A DNA stretch of 64,000 nucleotides, from positions 62,001-126,000 of the forward strand of contig NZ_AXAY01000004.1 of the NCBI RefSeq assembly GCF_000473045.1, read 5' to 3'. Numbering within the stretch: the stretch's first letter is position 1; each line of letters starts with the position of its first letter. This DNA comes from Bradyrhizobium sp. WSM3983 (GTDB taxonomy: Bacteria > Pseudomonadota > Alphaproteobacteria > Rhizobiales > Xanthobacteraceae). The notes beneath the pieces were generated by a model. It was not told the DNA's origin. It saw nothing but the letters and a program-made list of their open reading frames with translations, and did not search any database. The position numbers and the translations under genes are program-made. Of this stretch, positions 30,603 through 38,930 are shown one piece after another.

Positions 30603-32429
30603 TCACGCCCCCTCGAACTGCAGCCTCGCCAGCCTGGCATAAAGCCCATTCACAGCCACAAGCTCCGCATGCGTGCCCTGCTCGACGATCTTGCCCTGGT
30701 CCATCACCAGGATGCGGTCGCAGGAGAGAACGGTGGCGAGGCGGTGCGCGATCACCAGGGTGGTGCGGTGGCGCATCAGCTCCTCGAGCGCGGTCTGCAC
30801 CAGCGTCTCGCTTTCGGCGTCGAGCGCGGAAGTCGCCTCATCGAGCAGCAAGAGCGGCGCATCGCGCAGGATCGCGCGCGCGATCGCGATGCGCTGGCGC
30901 TGGCCGCCGGAGAGCGTCACGCCGCGCTCGCCGAGCGGGGTCTCGAAACCTTCGGGCAGACGGCGGATGAACTCGGTGGCATGCGCGAGCTCGGCGGCGC
31001 GCTCGACCTCGGCGTCGGTCGCATCGGGCCGGCCGAAGCGGATGTTTTCGCGGGCGCTCGCGGCGAACACATTGGATTCCTGTGGCACCAGCGCGATGCG
31101 CGAGCGGAAATCGCGGGGGTCGGCAGATTTCACCGGCACGCCGTCGAGCGAGATTGCGCCGCTGCGCGGATCGTAGAAGCGCAAGAGGAGATGGAAGATC
31201 GTGCTCTTGCCGGCGCCGGACGGGCCGACGATCGCAACCTTCTCGCCGGGCCGCACGGTGAACGATACGGCGTCGAGCACGTTGACGTCGGGCCGGGCGG
31301 GGTAAGAGAAGCTGACGCGGTCGAAGCCGACCTCGCCGCGCCCCGGCACCGGCAGCGCGCGAGGCGACGCGGGTGCTGCGATCTCAGGCTTCACATGCAA
31401 AATCTCGAACAGGCGTTCGGCAGCGCCGGACGCAGCCGACACCTCGCCCCAGACCTCGCTGAGCTGGCCGAGGCCTGCGGCCGCGAAAGCCGCGTAGAGC
31501 ACGAACTGACCGAGCCGGCCCGGCGTGATCGCGCCGGTGAGCACGTCATGCGAGCCGATCCAGAGGATTGCGACCACGCTGGCGAACACGATGAAGATGA
31601 CGATGGCGGTCAGCACCGAGCGGGCCTGGGTCGAGGTGCGCGCGGCCTCGTAGGCCTGCTCGACCTCGCCGCCAAAGCGCTTCGCAGCCAAGCCCTCGCT
31701 GGTATAGGCCTGCACGGTGCGGATCGCGCCGATCAGCTCGCCGGCATAGGCGGACGCATCGGCAAGCGTGTCCTGTGCATTGCGCGACAGACGTCGCACC
31801 CAGCGCCCGAAGGCGACCAGAGGCAGCACGATCAGGGGAATGGCCAGCAGCACGAAGCCGGAGAGACGGGGACTCGTAATCACCATCATGGCTGCCGCGC
31901 CAAAAAACATCATCAGATTGCGCAGCGCGATCGAGACGGAGGCGCCGACCGCGGATTTGATTTGCGTGGTGTCGGCGGTGAGGCGCGACACCAGCTCGCC
32001 GCTGCGCGCGGAATCGAAGAAGGCCGGCGAGAGCGAGAGCAGATGCGCGAAGACGTCGCGCCTGAGATCGGCGACGATGCGCTCGCCGATCGTCATCACG
32101 AGGTAGTAGCGCGAGGCGCTCGCGAGCGCGAGCACGGCGACGACAGCAATCATCACCGAGAAGTAGCTGTTGATCAGCGCGATGCCTTCCGGCGTCAGGC
32201 CGAAATCGATCATCCTGCGCACCGCGACCGGCACCAGCAGCGTGGTCAACGCCGCGACCGTCAGCGCGACGAAGGCGAGCGCCGCCCGGCCGCGATAGCG
32301 GGCCACGTAAGGCGCGAGCGCCATCAGCGGCCGCAGCTTGGCGCGGCCTTTCTCAGGCTGCTCGATCAGTTCGACCTCAATCGACGGGGCCTCTGCGGGC
32401 CCAGTTTCAAGCCGTTCTACTGCGCTCAT
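30603..32429 (-). CDS. ABC exporter, fused permease and ATPase
   Basis: 608 residues from the ATG at 32429. A longer frame to 32534 has no better signal. An N-terminal six-helix exporter domain is followed by an ATPase with Walker [11 protein letters not shown]-loop VPQESNVF, signature [14 protein letters not shown] and Walker [13 protein letters not shown]. It is a half-transporter that should act as a homodimer, of the MsbA/LmrA type. The substrate (lipid, peptide or drug) cannot be told. It converges with the small anchored protein gene. Confidence 0.92.
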   Translation of the reverse strand: MSAVERLETGPAEAPSIEVELIEQPEKGRAKLRPLMALAPYVARYRGRAALAFVALTVAALTTLLVPVAVRRMIDFGLTPEGIALINSYFSVMIAVVAVLALASASRYYLVMTIGERIVADLRRDVFAHLLSLSPAFFDSARSGELVSRLTADTTQIKSAVGASVSIALRNLMMFFGAAAMMVITSPRLSGFVLLAIPLIVLPLVAFGRWVRRLSRNAQDTLADASAYAGELIGAIRTVQAYTSEGLAAKRFGGEVEQAYEAARTSTQARSVLTAIVIFIVFASVVAILWIGSHDVLTGAITPGRLGQFVLYAAFAAAGLGQLSEVWGEVSAASGAAERLFEILHVKPEIAAPASPRALPVPGRGEVGFDRVSFSYPARPDVNVLDAVSFTVRPGEKVAIVGPSGAGKSTIFHLLLRFYDPRSGAISLDGVPVKSADPRDFRSRIALVPQESNVFAASARENIRFGRPDATDAEVERAAELAHATEFIRRLPEGFETPLGERGVTLSGGQRQRIAIARAILRDAPLLLLDEATSALDAESETLVQTALEELMRHRTTLVIAHRLATVLSCDRILVMDQGKIVEQGTHAELVAVNGLYARLARLQFEGA

Positions 32430-32540
32430 TAGAATCCGACCAAAAGAGAGACGTTGACTCCACATAGGCCGCGGCAGGGGGCGAGGCAAATCCGGGATGT
32501 CCCTTAGGGGCCAGCCCGGTTCTCCTTTGCCCACAATGGC

Positions 32541-32569
32541 TTGTTTTGAAGGGGCCTCTGGGGTATAGA
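32541..32569 (+). promoter_or_regulatory. Probable rpmE promoter
   Basis: TTGTTT (32541-32546) and TATAGA (32564-32569) are separated by 17 bases and lie 62 bases before rpmE, which is divergent from the ABC exporter gene. The pattern fits a housekeeping promoter. Confidence 0.5.
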
Positions 32570-32631
32570 CCCCGCCAAATCCGTCATTCGATAGTCACTC
32601 GAGCGAGGCGCCGGGCGCCCTAGGAATTGCC

Positions 32632-32859
32632 ATGAAAGCCGAAATTCATCCGGATTATCATACGATTAAGGTCGTCATGACCGACGGAACCGAGTACCTG
32701 ACCCGCTCCACCTGGGGCAAGGAAGGCGATACGCTGAACCTCGACATCGACCCGAAGTCGCACCCGGCCTGGACCGGCGGCAACGCCCAGCTGATGGATC
32801 GCGGCGGCCGCGTCTCGCGCTTCCAGAAGAAGTTTTCGGGCTTCCTCAAAAAGGATTGA
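32632..32859 (+). CDS. rpmE: 50S ribosomal protein L31
   Basis: 75 residues. The sequence [20 protein letters not shown] and the HPAWTGG motif are typical of L31. It lacks the zinc-binding CxxC, so it is the C-minus form usual in many alphaproteobacteria. It is transcribed alone and followed by a strong terminator. Confidence 0.97.
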   Translation: MKAEIHPDYHTIKVVMTDGTEYLTRSTWGKEGDTLNLDIDPKSHPAWTGGNAQLMDRGGRVSRFQKKFSGFLKKD

Positions 32860-32884
32860 TCCGGCCGCAAGGCTGGAGACGAAA

Positions 32885-32919
32885 AACGCCCCCGGAGGAC
32901 CGGGGGCGTTTTTGTTTTT
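32885..32919 (+). terminator. Rho-independent terminator after rpmE
   Basis: An 11-base stem (AACGCCCCCGG / CCGGGGGCGTT) with an AGGA loop is followed by TTTGTTTTT. A-runs on the other side give T-runs on the minus strand, so it can also end rcdA transcription. Confidence 0.92.
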
Positions 32920-32945
32920 GGACCCGTCATCGGCGGCGATAGCGC

Positions 32946-33455
32946 TTACCGCTCGAACGCGGCCTTCAGCGCGTTGAGATGCGGCACCAGCGGATTGCCG
33001 ATCGCGGGGAGCTCGGCCGGCGGGGTATGGATGGTGGTGTCGAGGCGGCGGACACGGGTTTGCAGGCTCATCGAGCGATGGATCAGCTCCTGGAGCAGCG
33101 ACGGCAGCTTCTCGATGGTATCGGCGGGGCCGGGATCGGCGGCGGAGAGCTTGACCTTGGTCTTCTCGCGATTGGCCTGGACCAGCGTCATCTCGCCTTC
33201 CTTCACCGCTCGGTGCAGCAACAGCCACGAGGCGAGCTGCATCAGGCGTGTGGTGAGGCGCATGCTTTCGGTCGCGTAGGTGAGGCTGACGGCGCGATCC
33301 AGCGCCTTGGCCTCGTTGCGGCCGGCGCCGTCGAGATAGGCTGCGGTCTCCTCGACGAGATCCATGCCCTCGCGGAACAGGGCGCCGAACGCCGCAGAAT
33401 TGGTGAACCGCTCGCTGAGTTGAACGAGAGCGCCGTCGGCTTGCAAACGTTCCAT
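32946..33455 (-). CDS. rcdA: DUF1465 protein, RcdA-type protease adaptor
   Basis: 169 residues, matching DUF1465. In Caulobacter the family member RcdA helps ClpXP degrade the cell-cycle regulator CtrA, together with CpdR and PopA. The protein is helical, with LSERFTNSAAFGALFREGMDLVEETAAYLDG-type N-terminal helices and LTYATESMRLTTRLMQLASW in the middle. The role is carried over from the family. It faces rpmE and shares its terminator. Confidence 0.85.
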   Translation of the reverse strand: MERLQADGALVQLSERFTNSAAFGALFREGMDLVEETAAYLDGAGRNEAKALDRAVSLTYATESMRLTTRLMQLASWLLLHRAVKEGEMTLVQANREKTKVKLSAADPGPADTIEKLPSLLQELIHRSMSLQTRVRRLDTTIHTPPAELPAIGNPLVPHLNALKAAFER

Positions 33456-33626
33456 GGTTAACGCCCCTTACGCAACTGTTTATCCGTCCGGCTTTGGCGC
33501 CGGCTTATGATGAACAAATCATTGCGCGCTGGGACCGCGGAGTCCAGCGACAAGCGCAGATATGGTTTCCGCGGGTCATTCCTCGGAATTCAACCGGGAC
33601 GAGACGCAAAAAGCAGGAATGAGACG

Positions 33627-33712
33627 AAAAAAGAGCCGCCGGAAAACCGGCGGCTTTGAAAGTTGATAACAGGGAGGCGTCAAACAGAGTGGACAGGAGC
33701 CACTCGGTGTCC
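33627..33712 (-). ncRNA. Small RNA candidate, suhB/alpha-r8-like
   Basis: Read on the minus strand there is a hairpin GAGTGG-CTCCTGT-CCACTC (33705-33687), then a single-stranded stretch with GCCTCCCTGTTATC, then a terminator (AGCCGCCGG/CCGGCGGCT, 33655-33634) ending in six T. An unpaired CCTCCCTGTT between two hairpins recalls the alpha-r8 (suhB, MmgR) family of alphaproteobacterial small RNAs, which carry an anti-Shine-Dalgarno CCUCCC. The 5' end is a guess and may lie further upstream. It could instead be the 3' end of the DUF1192 transcript. Confidence 0.55.
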
Positions 33713-33859
33713 AAACGAGGACAGTTCCAGTCATAAACCCGAAAGCTTAATGTGGAGTAAACGAACGATTATTTTGAGGGTTCGTTAGCCATGTCGGTCA
33801 GTGGCCGAGGGGGGAACAACCTCTTCGTCGTCGCCCCCAGCGAGAGCTCAAACCAGACC

Positions 33860-33967
33860 CTCATGGTGAGGAGCGCGCCCTTCGCGCGCGTCTCGAACCA
33901 TGAAGGCCCCGCTCTCGTCCGCGGCCATCCTTCGAGACGCGCGCAAGAGCGCGCTCCTCAGGATGAG
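33860..33967. repeat. Palindromic repeat, family D
   Basis: CTCATGGTGAGGAGCGCGCC (from 33860) has its inverted partner GCGCGCTCCTCAGGATGAG ending at 33967, with CGCGCGTCTCGAACCAT / ATCCTTCGAGACGCGCGC inside. It fills part of the gap between the small RNA candidate and the DUF1192 gene. No second copy was seen in the window. Confidence 0.85.
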
Positions 33968-34005
33968 GACTGTGCATACGGCCAGCTCCGCTCCAGCACC
34001 GGTCC

Positions 34006-34197
34006 CTACGACTTGAACACGCTGTTCGCCGCGTCGCGCGAGGCGCGCTTCCTGGTGGCGGCTTCTTCCAGTCTGCCGATCTCGGTCTTCAGCAGGGCGA
34101 CGCGCTCGGTCAGTTCCTCGACTGACAACAGTGAGAGATCCTGTCCGATCTCGTGGGTGACCTTCTTGCGCGGGCGGTCGTCGTCTTCCATCGGCAT
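34006..34197 (-). CDS. DUF1192 family small protein
   Basis: 63 residues. DLSLLSVEELTERVALLKTE followed by IGRLEEAATRKRASRDAANS is the DUF1192 pattern, a short coiled coil conserved in Hyphomicrobiales. The start at 34197 gives MPMEDDDRPRKK, with an alternative Met two codons on. Function is unknown. The gene stands alone, diverging from the quinone oxidoreductase gene. Confidence 0.85.
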   Translation of the reverse strand: MPMEDDDRPRKKVTHEIGQDLSLLSVEELTERVALLKTEIGRLEEAATRKRASRDAANSVFKS

Positions 34198-34317
34198 CGT
34201 CGTTCCTCCGATCAGGTCCGCTAGGCGGTCAAACCAAGTTGAAGCGGTTGCCAGCGCCAGGCGCTCTGGTTAATCAACTGGCCTGTTCAATCCTGCCCTC
34301 TTCTCCAAGGACAAATC

Positions 34318-35316
34318 ATGGAAAAGCTGCCCGCGCAAATGACCGTGGTCGCCATCTCCAAGCCCGGCGGACCGGAGGTGCTGGTGCCGGAACAACGGCC
34401 CCTGCCGCAGCCCGGTCCCGACGAGATCCTGGTCAGGGTGCAGGCCGCGGGCGTCAACCGGCCCGACGTGGCGCAGCGCTCCGGCGCCTATCCGCCGCCG
34501 CCCGGCGCCAGCGACCTGCCGGGTCTCGAGATCGCCGGCGAAGTGGTCGCCGTCGGCAGCAACGCCAAGCGGCACAAGATCGGCGACAAGGTGATGTCGC
34601 TCGTCGCCGGCGGCGGCTATGCGCAGTATTGCATCGCGCAGGACGCCCAGGCGATGAGCGTGCCGCCGGCGCTGTCGATCGCGGAAGCCGGCGCGCTGCC
34701 GGAAACCCTGATGACGGTCTGGCACAATGTGTTCGAGCGCGGCGGGCTGAAAGCCGGCGAGACGCTGCTGATCCATGGCGGCTCCTCCGGCATCGGCACC
34801 ATGGCGATCCAGCTCGCCAAGGCGTTCGGCGCAAAAGTGTTCGTCACCGTCGGCTCGCAGGACAAGATCGATGCCTGCCTCAAGCTCGGTGCCGACCGCG
34901 CCGTCAACTACAAGACCGAAGACTTCGTCGCCGTAGTGAAGGAAGAGACCGACAAGGTCGGCGTCAACCTGATCCTCGACATGGTCGCGGGCGAATATGT
35001 CGACCGCAACTATGACGCCGCCGCGGTCGACGGACGCATCGTGCAGATCGCAACCCTCAACGGCCCCAAGGTCAGCGTTAACATCGCCAAGGTGATGGTG
35101 AAGCGGTTGACCCATACCGGCTCGACCTTGCGCCCCCGTAGTAATGCGGACAAGGCGGCGATGGTGGCTGCGATCGAGGCTAAAGTGATGCCGCTTTTGC
35201 GGGAAGGCCGCGTCAAACCGCTGATGGACAGCGCTTTCCCGCTGGAAAAGGCATCCGACGCACACCGGCGCATGGAGACCTCCGCACATATTGGCAAAAT
35301 TGTGTTGGAGGTCTAG
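34318..35316 (+). CDS. NAD(P)H quinone oxidoreductase, zinc-independent MDR family
   Basis: 332 residues. It belongs to the medium-chain reductase family (PIG3/Qor type): AAGVNRPDVAQRSGAYPPPP at the substrate side and HGGSSGIGTMAIQLAKAFGA as the NADPH-binding motif. Zinc-binding Cys residues are absent. It probably reduces quinones or other electrophiles with NADPH. CCAAGG precedes the start by about 8 bases. Confidence 0.92.
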   Translation: MEKLPAQMTVVAISKPGGPEVLVPEQRPLPQPGPDEILVRVQAAGVNRPDVAQRSGAYPPPPGASDLPGLEIAGEVVAVGSNAKRHKIGDKVMSLVAGGGYAQYCIAQDAQAMSVPPALSIAEAGALPETLMTVWHNVFERGGLKAGETLLIHGGSSGIGTMAIQLAKAFGAKVFVTVGSQDKIDACLKLGADRAVNYKTEDFVAVVKEETDKVGVNLILDMVAGEYVDRNYDAAAVDGRIVQIATLNGPKVSVNIAKVMVKRLTHTGSTLRPRSNADKAAMVAAIEAKVMPLLREGRVKPLMDSAFPLEKASDAHRRMETSAHIGKIVLEV

Positions 35317-35452
35317 GCCGCTGGCCCACCAGACGAGGCGGAAACCCTTTGATTTTCTTGGGTTTCGTGGCATCTATCGCCACCTGCCGAACCACTTCTG
35401 TTCGGTCTGAAATCGTCTTTACAGAGTTTGCGTCGAACGCGGAGAACTGACC

Positions 35453-38329
35453 TTGCGTCTGATCAGGTGCCTCGCGCCCATCGCGCTGGGCCTCATGATT
35501 CTTGTCGCCGCGTCCCCTGCACGCGCGCTTGACGCTGTCAGCGTCCGTGGCGATGCGCCCGCGATCGACCTCACCGGCGTGCTCGAGCATCAGCGCAGCG
35601 ACGCCGACCGCATCCAGGTCTCCACCGCGCCCGGCACCGACGGCATCGTCCGCCGCATCGAGGTGCGCGCCCGCGAAGGCGGCCAGAACTGGGTGGTGTT
35701 CGCGCTCGCCAACAATACCGACGACCAGCTCGACCGCCTGATCGTTGCCCCACATTACCGCATCGTGTCGTCAGGCCTGCTGTGGCCCGACCTCGGGCTG
35801 TCGCGCATCGCGACCATCACGCCCTCGACCGGCGACCGGCCGGAACGGCAGGAAAGCCCGACCGCCGACGTCTTCCGTATCACGCTCGATCCCGGCGCCG
35901 TCGTCACCTTCGTCGCGGAGTTGCGCACCGACAAGCTGCCGCAGCTCTATCTGTGGGAGCCGGAAGCCTACAAGGACAAGGTCAACTCCTTCACGCTGTA
36001 CCAGGGCATCGTGATCGGCATCTCCGGCCTGCTGGCGCTGGTGCTGACCATCCTGTTCGTGGTGAAGGGCAGCATCATGTTCCCGGCGGCGGCGGCGCTG
36101 GCCTGGGCGGTGCTCGTTTATATCGGTGTCGATTTCGGCTTCTGGGGCAAGGTGCTCGACATGTCGAACAACGCCGAGCGCATCTGGCGCGCGGCGGGTG
36201 AAGCGATATTGGCGGCGACGCTGCTGGTGTTCCTGTTCGCCTATCTCAATCTCAGTCGATGGCATGTGCGCTACTCCCACATCACGGTGGGCTGGCTTGC
36301 ATTCCTTGGCTCGCTGGTTGCGCTCGCGCTGTTCGACCCGGCCGTCGCCTCCGGCATCGCGCGCATCTCGCTGGTGCTGATCGCCTTCGCCGGCTTTGCG
36401 CTGATCGTCTATCTCTCGACCCACGGCTTCGACCGGGCGGTGTTGCTGATCCCGACCTGGTTCCTCCTGGTGGTCTGGGTGGTTGCAGCCGGCATGACGG
36501 TGGCCGGTTCCGTTACCAACGACATCGTCGGCCCGGCGCTGCTCGGCGGCCTCGTGCTGATCGTGATGCTGATCGGCTTCACGGTGATGCAGCACGCCTT
36601 TGCCGGCGGCGGCGCCACCACCGGCGTCGTCTCAGATATCGAGCGGCGGGCCCTGGCGCTGGCCGGTTCCGGCGATCTGATCTGGGATTGGGACGTCTCC
36701 GCCGATAAGGTTTTCACAAGCCCCGAGACCGAGGCCCTGCTCGGCCTCAAGCGCGGCACGCTGGAAGGTCCGGCAGCCTCCTGGCTCGAAGTGCTGCATC
36801 CGCTCGACCAGGACCGTTTCCGCGCTGCGCTGGACAGCGTGCTCGACCAGCGCCGCGGCCGGCTGGTGCAGGATTTCCGGCTGCGCACTCCCGACGGCCA
36901 CTTCATGTGGTTCGCGCTGAAGGCGCGCCCGGTGGTCGGCTCCGACGGCGAGGTCTCGCGCGTGGTCGGCACGCTTACCGATGTCACCGAGCTGCGCAAC
37001 GCCGAGGAACGCCTGCTGCACGATTCCGTGCACGACAATCTCACCGGCCTGCCCAACCGCAAGCTGTTCATGGACCGGCTGGGTGCGGTCGCGCATTTCG
37101 CAAAATCGATGCCGACGCTGCGCCCGACGCTGATGGTGATCGACCTCGACCGCTTCAAGCAGGTCAACGATTCCGTCGGCATCGCGGTCGGCGATTCCAT
37201 CCTGCTGACGCTGGCCCGCCGCCTCACCCGCATCCTGAAGCCGCAGGACACGCTGGCCCGGCTTGCCGGCGACCAGTTCGGCCTGATCCTGCTGTCGGAG
37301 CAGGACCCGGCCCGCATCACCGCCTTCGCGGAAACCATCCGCAAGACCATCCGCGCCCCGATCGCCTTCAACGATCGCGAGATTTTCCTGACTGCCTCGA
37401 TCGGGCTCGCCCTTTCAGATCCTCAGACGCAACTGACCGACGAGATCATCAAGGACGCCGAGCTTGCGATGTATCATTCCAAGCGCATCGGCGGCGACCG
37501 CATCGATGTCTACAAGCCGGCGATGCGCGCGCGAAAGACCGATCGCCTGACGCTGGAGAGCGAACTGCGCCGCGCCATCGAGCGGCAGGAGCTCACCATC
37601 CTGTACCAGCCGATCGTGCGGCTGGAGGATCGTTCGGTCGCCGGCTTCGAGGCGCTGGTGCGCTGGGATCATCCGAAGCTCGGGCGCATGGCGCCGTCGG
37701 AATTCATCACCATCGCGGAAGAGACCGGCCTGATCGTCGACCTCGGCATGTTCGTGCTCGACCAGACCGCAAAACAGCTCTCGATCTGGCAGCGCGCGAT
37801 GCGCTCGCGCGAGCCGATCTTCGCGAGCGTCAACGTCTCCTCGCGGCAATTGCTGCGCCATGACCTGATCCACGACATCCGCACGGTGCTGTCGCGCTCC
37901 TCGGTGGCGCGCGGCACGCTGAAGCTGGAATTGACCGAATCGCTGGTGATGGAGAATCCGGAGCACGCGGCGCAAATGCTGACGCGGATTCGCGAGCTCG
38001 GTACCGGGCTGTCGCTCGACGATTTCGGCACCGGCCATTCGTCGCTGGCCTATCTGCAACGCTTCCCGTTCGACACCATCAAGATCGACCAGTCCTTTGT
38101 CCGCACCACCAATCGCGGCACGCGGCCGGTGATCCTGAAGTCGATCATCGCGCTCGCGCATGATCTCGGCATGGACGTGGTGGCGGAAGGCGCCGAGACC
38201 GATTCCGACGCGGTCGAGCTGTATCAACTGGGCTGCGAATACGCGCAGGGCTTTGCCTTCGGCGAGCCGATGGACGCGGACGCCGCGATGCGGCTGCTGA
38301 CGGAAGTGCGGCTGGAAGCGGCGAGCTAG
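35453..38329 (+). CDS. Membrane GGDEF-EAL protein, likely c-di-GMP phosphodiesterase
   Basis: 958 residues from a TTG start behind GGAGA at 35441. In order: signal peptide, a periplasmic domain (about 27-180), seven or eight membrane helices (about 185-385), a PAS domain (about 400-520), GGDEF (about 525-685) and EAL (about 695-950). The cyclase motif is degenerate (LAGDQFGLIL), so it should not make c-di-GMP. The EAL part keeps FEALVRW, the ELTESLVMEN helix and LDDFGTGHSS, so hydrolysis of c-di-GMP is likely. The layout resembles 7TM sensor proteins. The signal sensed is unknown. Confidence 0.92.
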   Translation: MRLIRCLAPIALGLMILVAASPARALDAVSVRGDAPAIDLTGVLEHQRSDADRIQVSTAPGTDGIVRRIEVRAREGGQNWVVFALANNTDDQLDRLIVAPHYRIVSSGLLWPDLGLSRIATITPSTGDRPERQESPTADVFRITLDPGAVVTFVAELRTDKLPQLYLWEPEAYKDKVNSFTLYQGIVIGISGLLALVLTILFVVKGSIMFPAAAALAWAVLVYIGVDFGFWGKVLDMSNNAERIWRAAGEAILAATLLVFLFAYLNLSRWHVRYSHITVGWLAFLGSLVALALFDPAVASGIARISLVLIAFAGFALIVYLSTHGFDRAVLLIPTWFLLVVWVVAAGMTVAGSVTNDIVGPALLGGLVLIVMLIGFTVMQHAFAGGGATTGVVSDIERRALALAGSGDLIWDWDVSADKVFTSPETEALLGLKRGTLEGPAASWLEVLHPLDQDRFRAALDSVLDQRRGRLVQDFRLRTPDGHFMWFALKARPVVGSDGEVSRVVGTLTDVTELRNAEERLLHDSVHDNLTGLPNRKLFMDRLGAVAHFAKSMPTLRPTLMVIDLDRFKQVNDSVGIAVGDSILLTLARRLTRILKPQDTLARLAGDQFGLILLSEQDPARITAFAETIRKTIRAPIAFNDREIFLTASIGLALSDPQTQLTDEIIKDAELAMYHSKRIGGDRIDVYKPAMRARKTDRLTLESELRRAIERQELTILYQPIVRLEDRSVAGFEALVRWDHPKLGRMAPSEFITIAEETGLIVDLGMFVLDQTAKQLSIWQRAMRSREPIFASVNVSSRQLLRHDLIHDIRTVLSRSSVARGTLKLELTESLVMENPEHAAQMLTRIRELGTGLSLDDFGTGHSSLAYLQRFPFDTIKIDQSFVRTTNRGTRPVILKSIIALAHDLGMDVVAEGAETDSDAVELYQLGCEYAQGFAFGEPMDADAAMRLLTEVRLEAAS

Positions 38330-38340
38330 ACTGCACGTCT

Positions 38341-38501
38341 TACCCTCCCCTGGAGGGGGAGGGTCGATCGCGCGTAGCGCGAGCGGGGTGGGGTGATCTC
38401 TCCACTCGGGCACTGTTGGATGTGGAGAGACCGTCACCCCACCCCGTCGCACATTTCGCTGCGCTCAATGTGCGCCGACCCTCCCCCTCCAGGGGAGGGT
38501 A
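38341..38501. repeat. Long palindromic repeat, family C copy 2
   Basis: A perfect 26-base inverted repeat (38341-38366 against 38476-38501; TACCCTCCCCTGGAGGGGGA and onward) surrounds further inverted segments (GGGGTGGGGTGATCTCTCCAC against GTGGAGAGACCGTCACCCCACCCC). It lies between convergent genes, 11 bases after the EAL gene stop. Confidence 0.92.
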
Positions 38502-38520
38502 AGCATCATAGCCGGCCGCG

Positions 38521-38784
38521 CTACCGCCTCCGGTCGCTCTTCATCTTCGTGAACCGCACGGTCTGCCCGTCCGGCATCCGCATGGCCTTAAAACCCGCAG
38601 CGAGGCAGGCTTCGCGCTGCGGCATCTGGATGTCGGGGCTGCGCGAGGTATCCCACCATGAGGCACGATTCGCCGCACGCGGGAGTGCCGCGCCGATGAT
38701 CTCCTCGATCTCTTCAAAGCTCAGCACGAATTCCATCTGCTTCTGCCGCAGCAGGTAATCGCGTAGCGCGTCGTAATCGTTCAC
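38521..38784 (-). CDS. DUF7662-like small protein
   Basis: 87 residues. MNDYDALRDYLLRQ and EFVLSFEEIEEIIGAALPRA, then RASWWDTSRSPD and CLAAGFKAMRMPD, match a small conserved family in which an LSFEEIE helix and a WW pair recur. The function is unknown. No signal peptide or helix spans a membrane. It converges with the EAL gene across the family C repeat. Confidence 0.75.
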   Translation of the reverse strand: MNDYDALRDYLLRQKQMEFVLSFEEIEEIIGAALPRAANRASWWDTSRSPDIQMPQREACLAAGFKAMRMPDGQTVRFTKMKSDRRR

Positions 38785-38930
38785 CGCCGTCCTCTATCGC
38801 TTCGTCCGCGGCATGATCTGCGTAAAAACGAGGCTCGCGGAAACCAATCCTTAACTGATTGCGGCAGCGTCGTCGCGGCTTAAACACTACGCAAGATTTC
38901 AGGCGCATCCATCAGGGTCGGGAGCAAAGG

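Noticed and set aside
30546-32432. 628-codon plus-strand frame over the ABC exporter
   Set aside because: Shadow frame opposite an intact exporter.
33791-34273. 160-codon plus-strand frame
   Set aside because: It runs through a palindromic repeat and antisense to the DUF1192 gene.
38341-38501. CRISPR-like repeat structure
   Set aside because: It is one nested inverted repeat, with no series of direct repeats and spacers.
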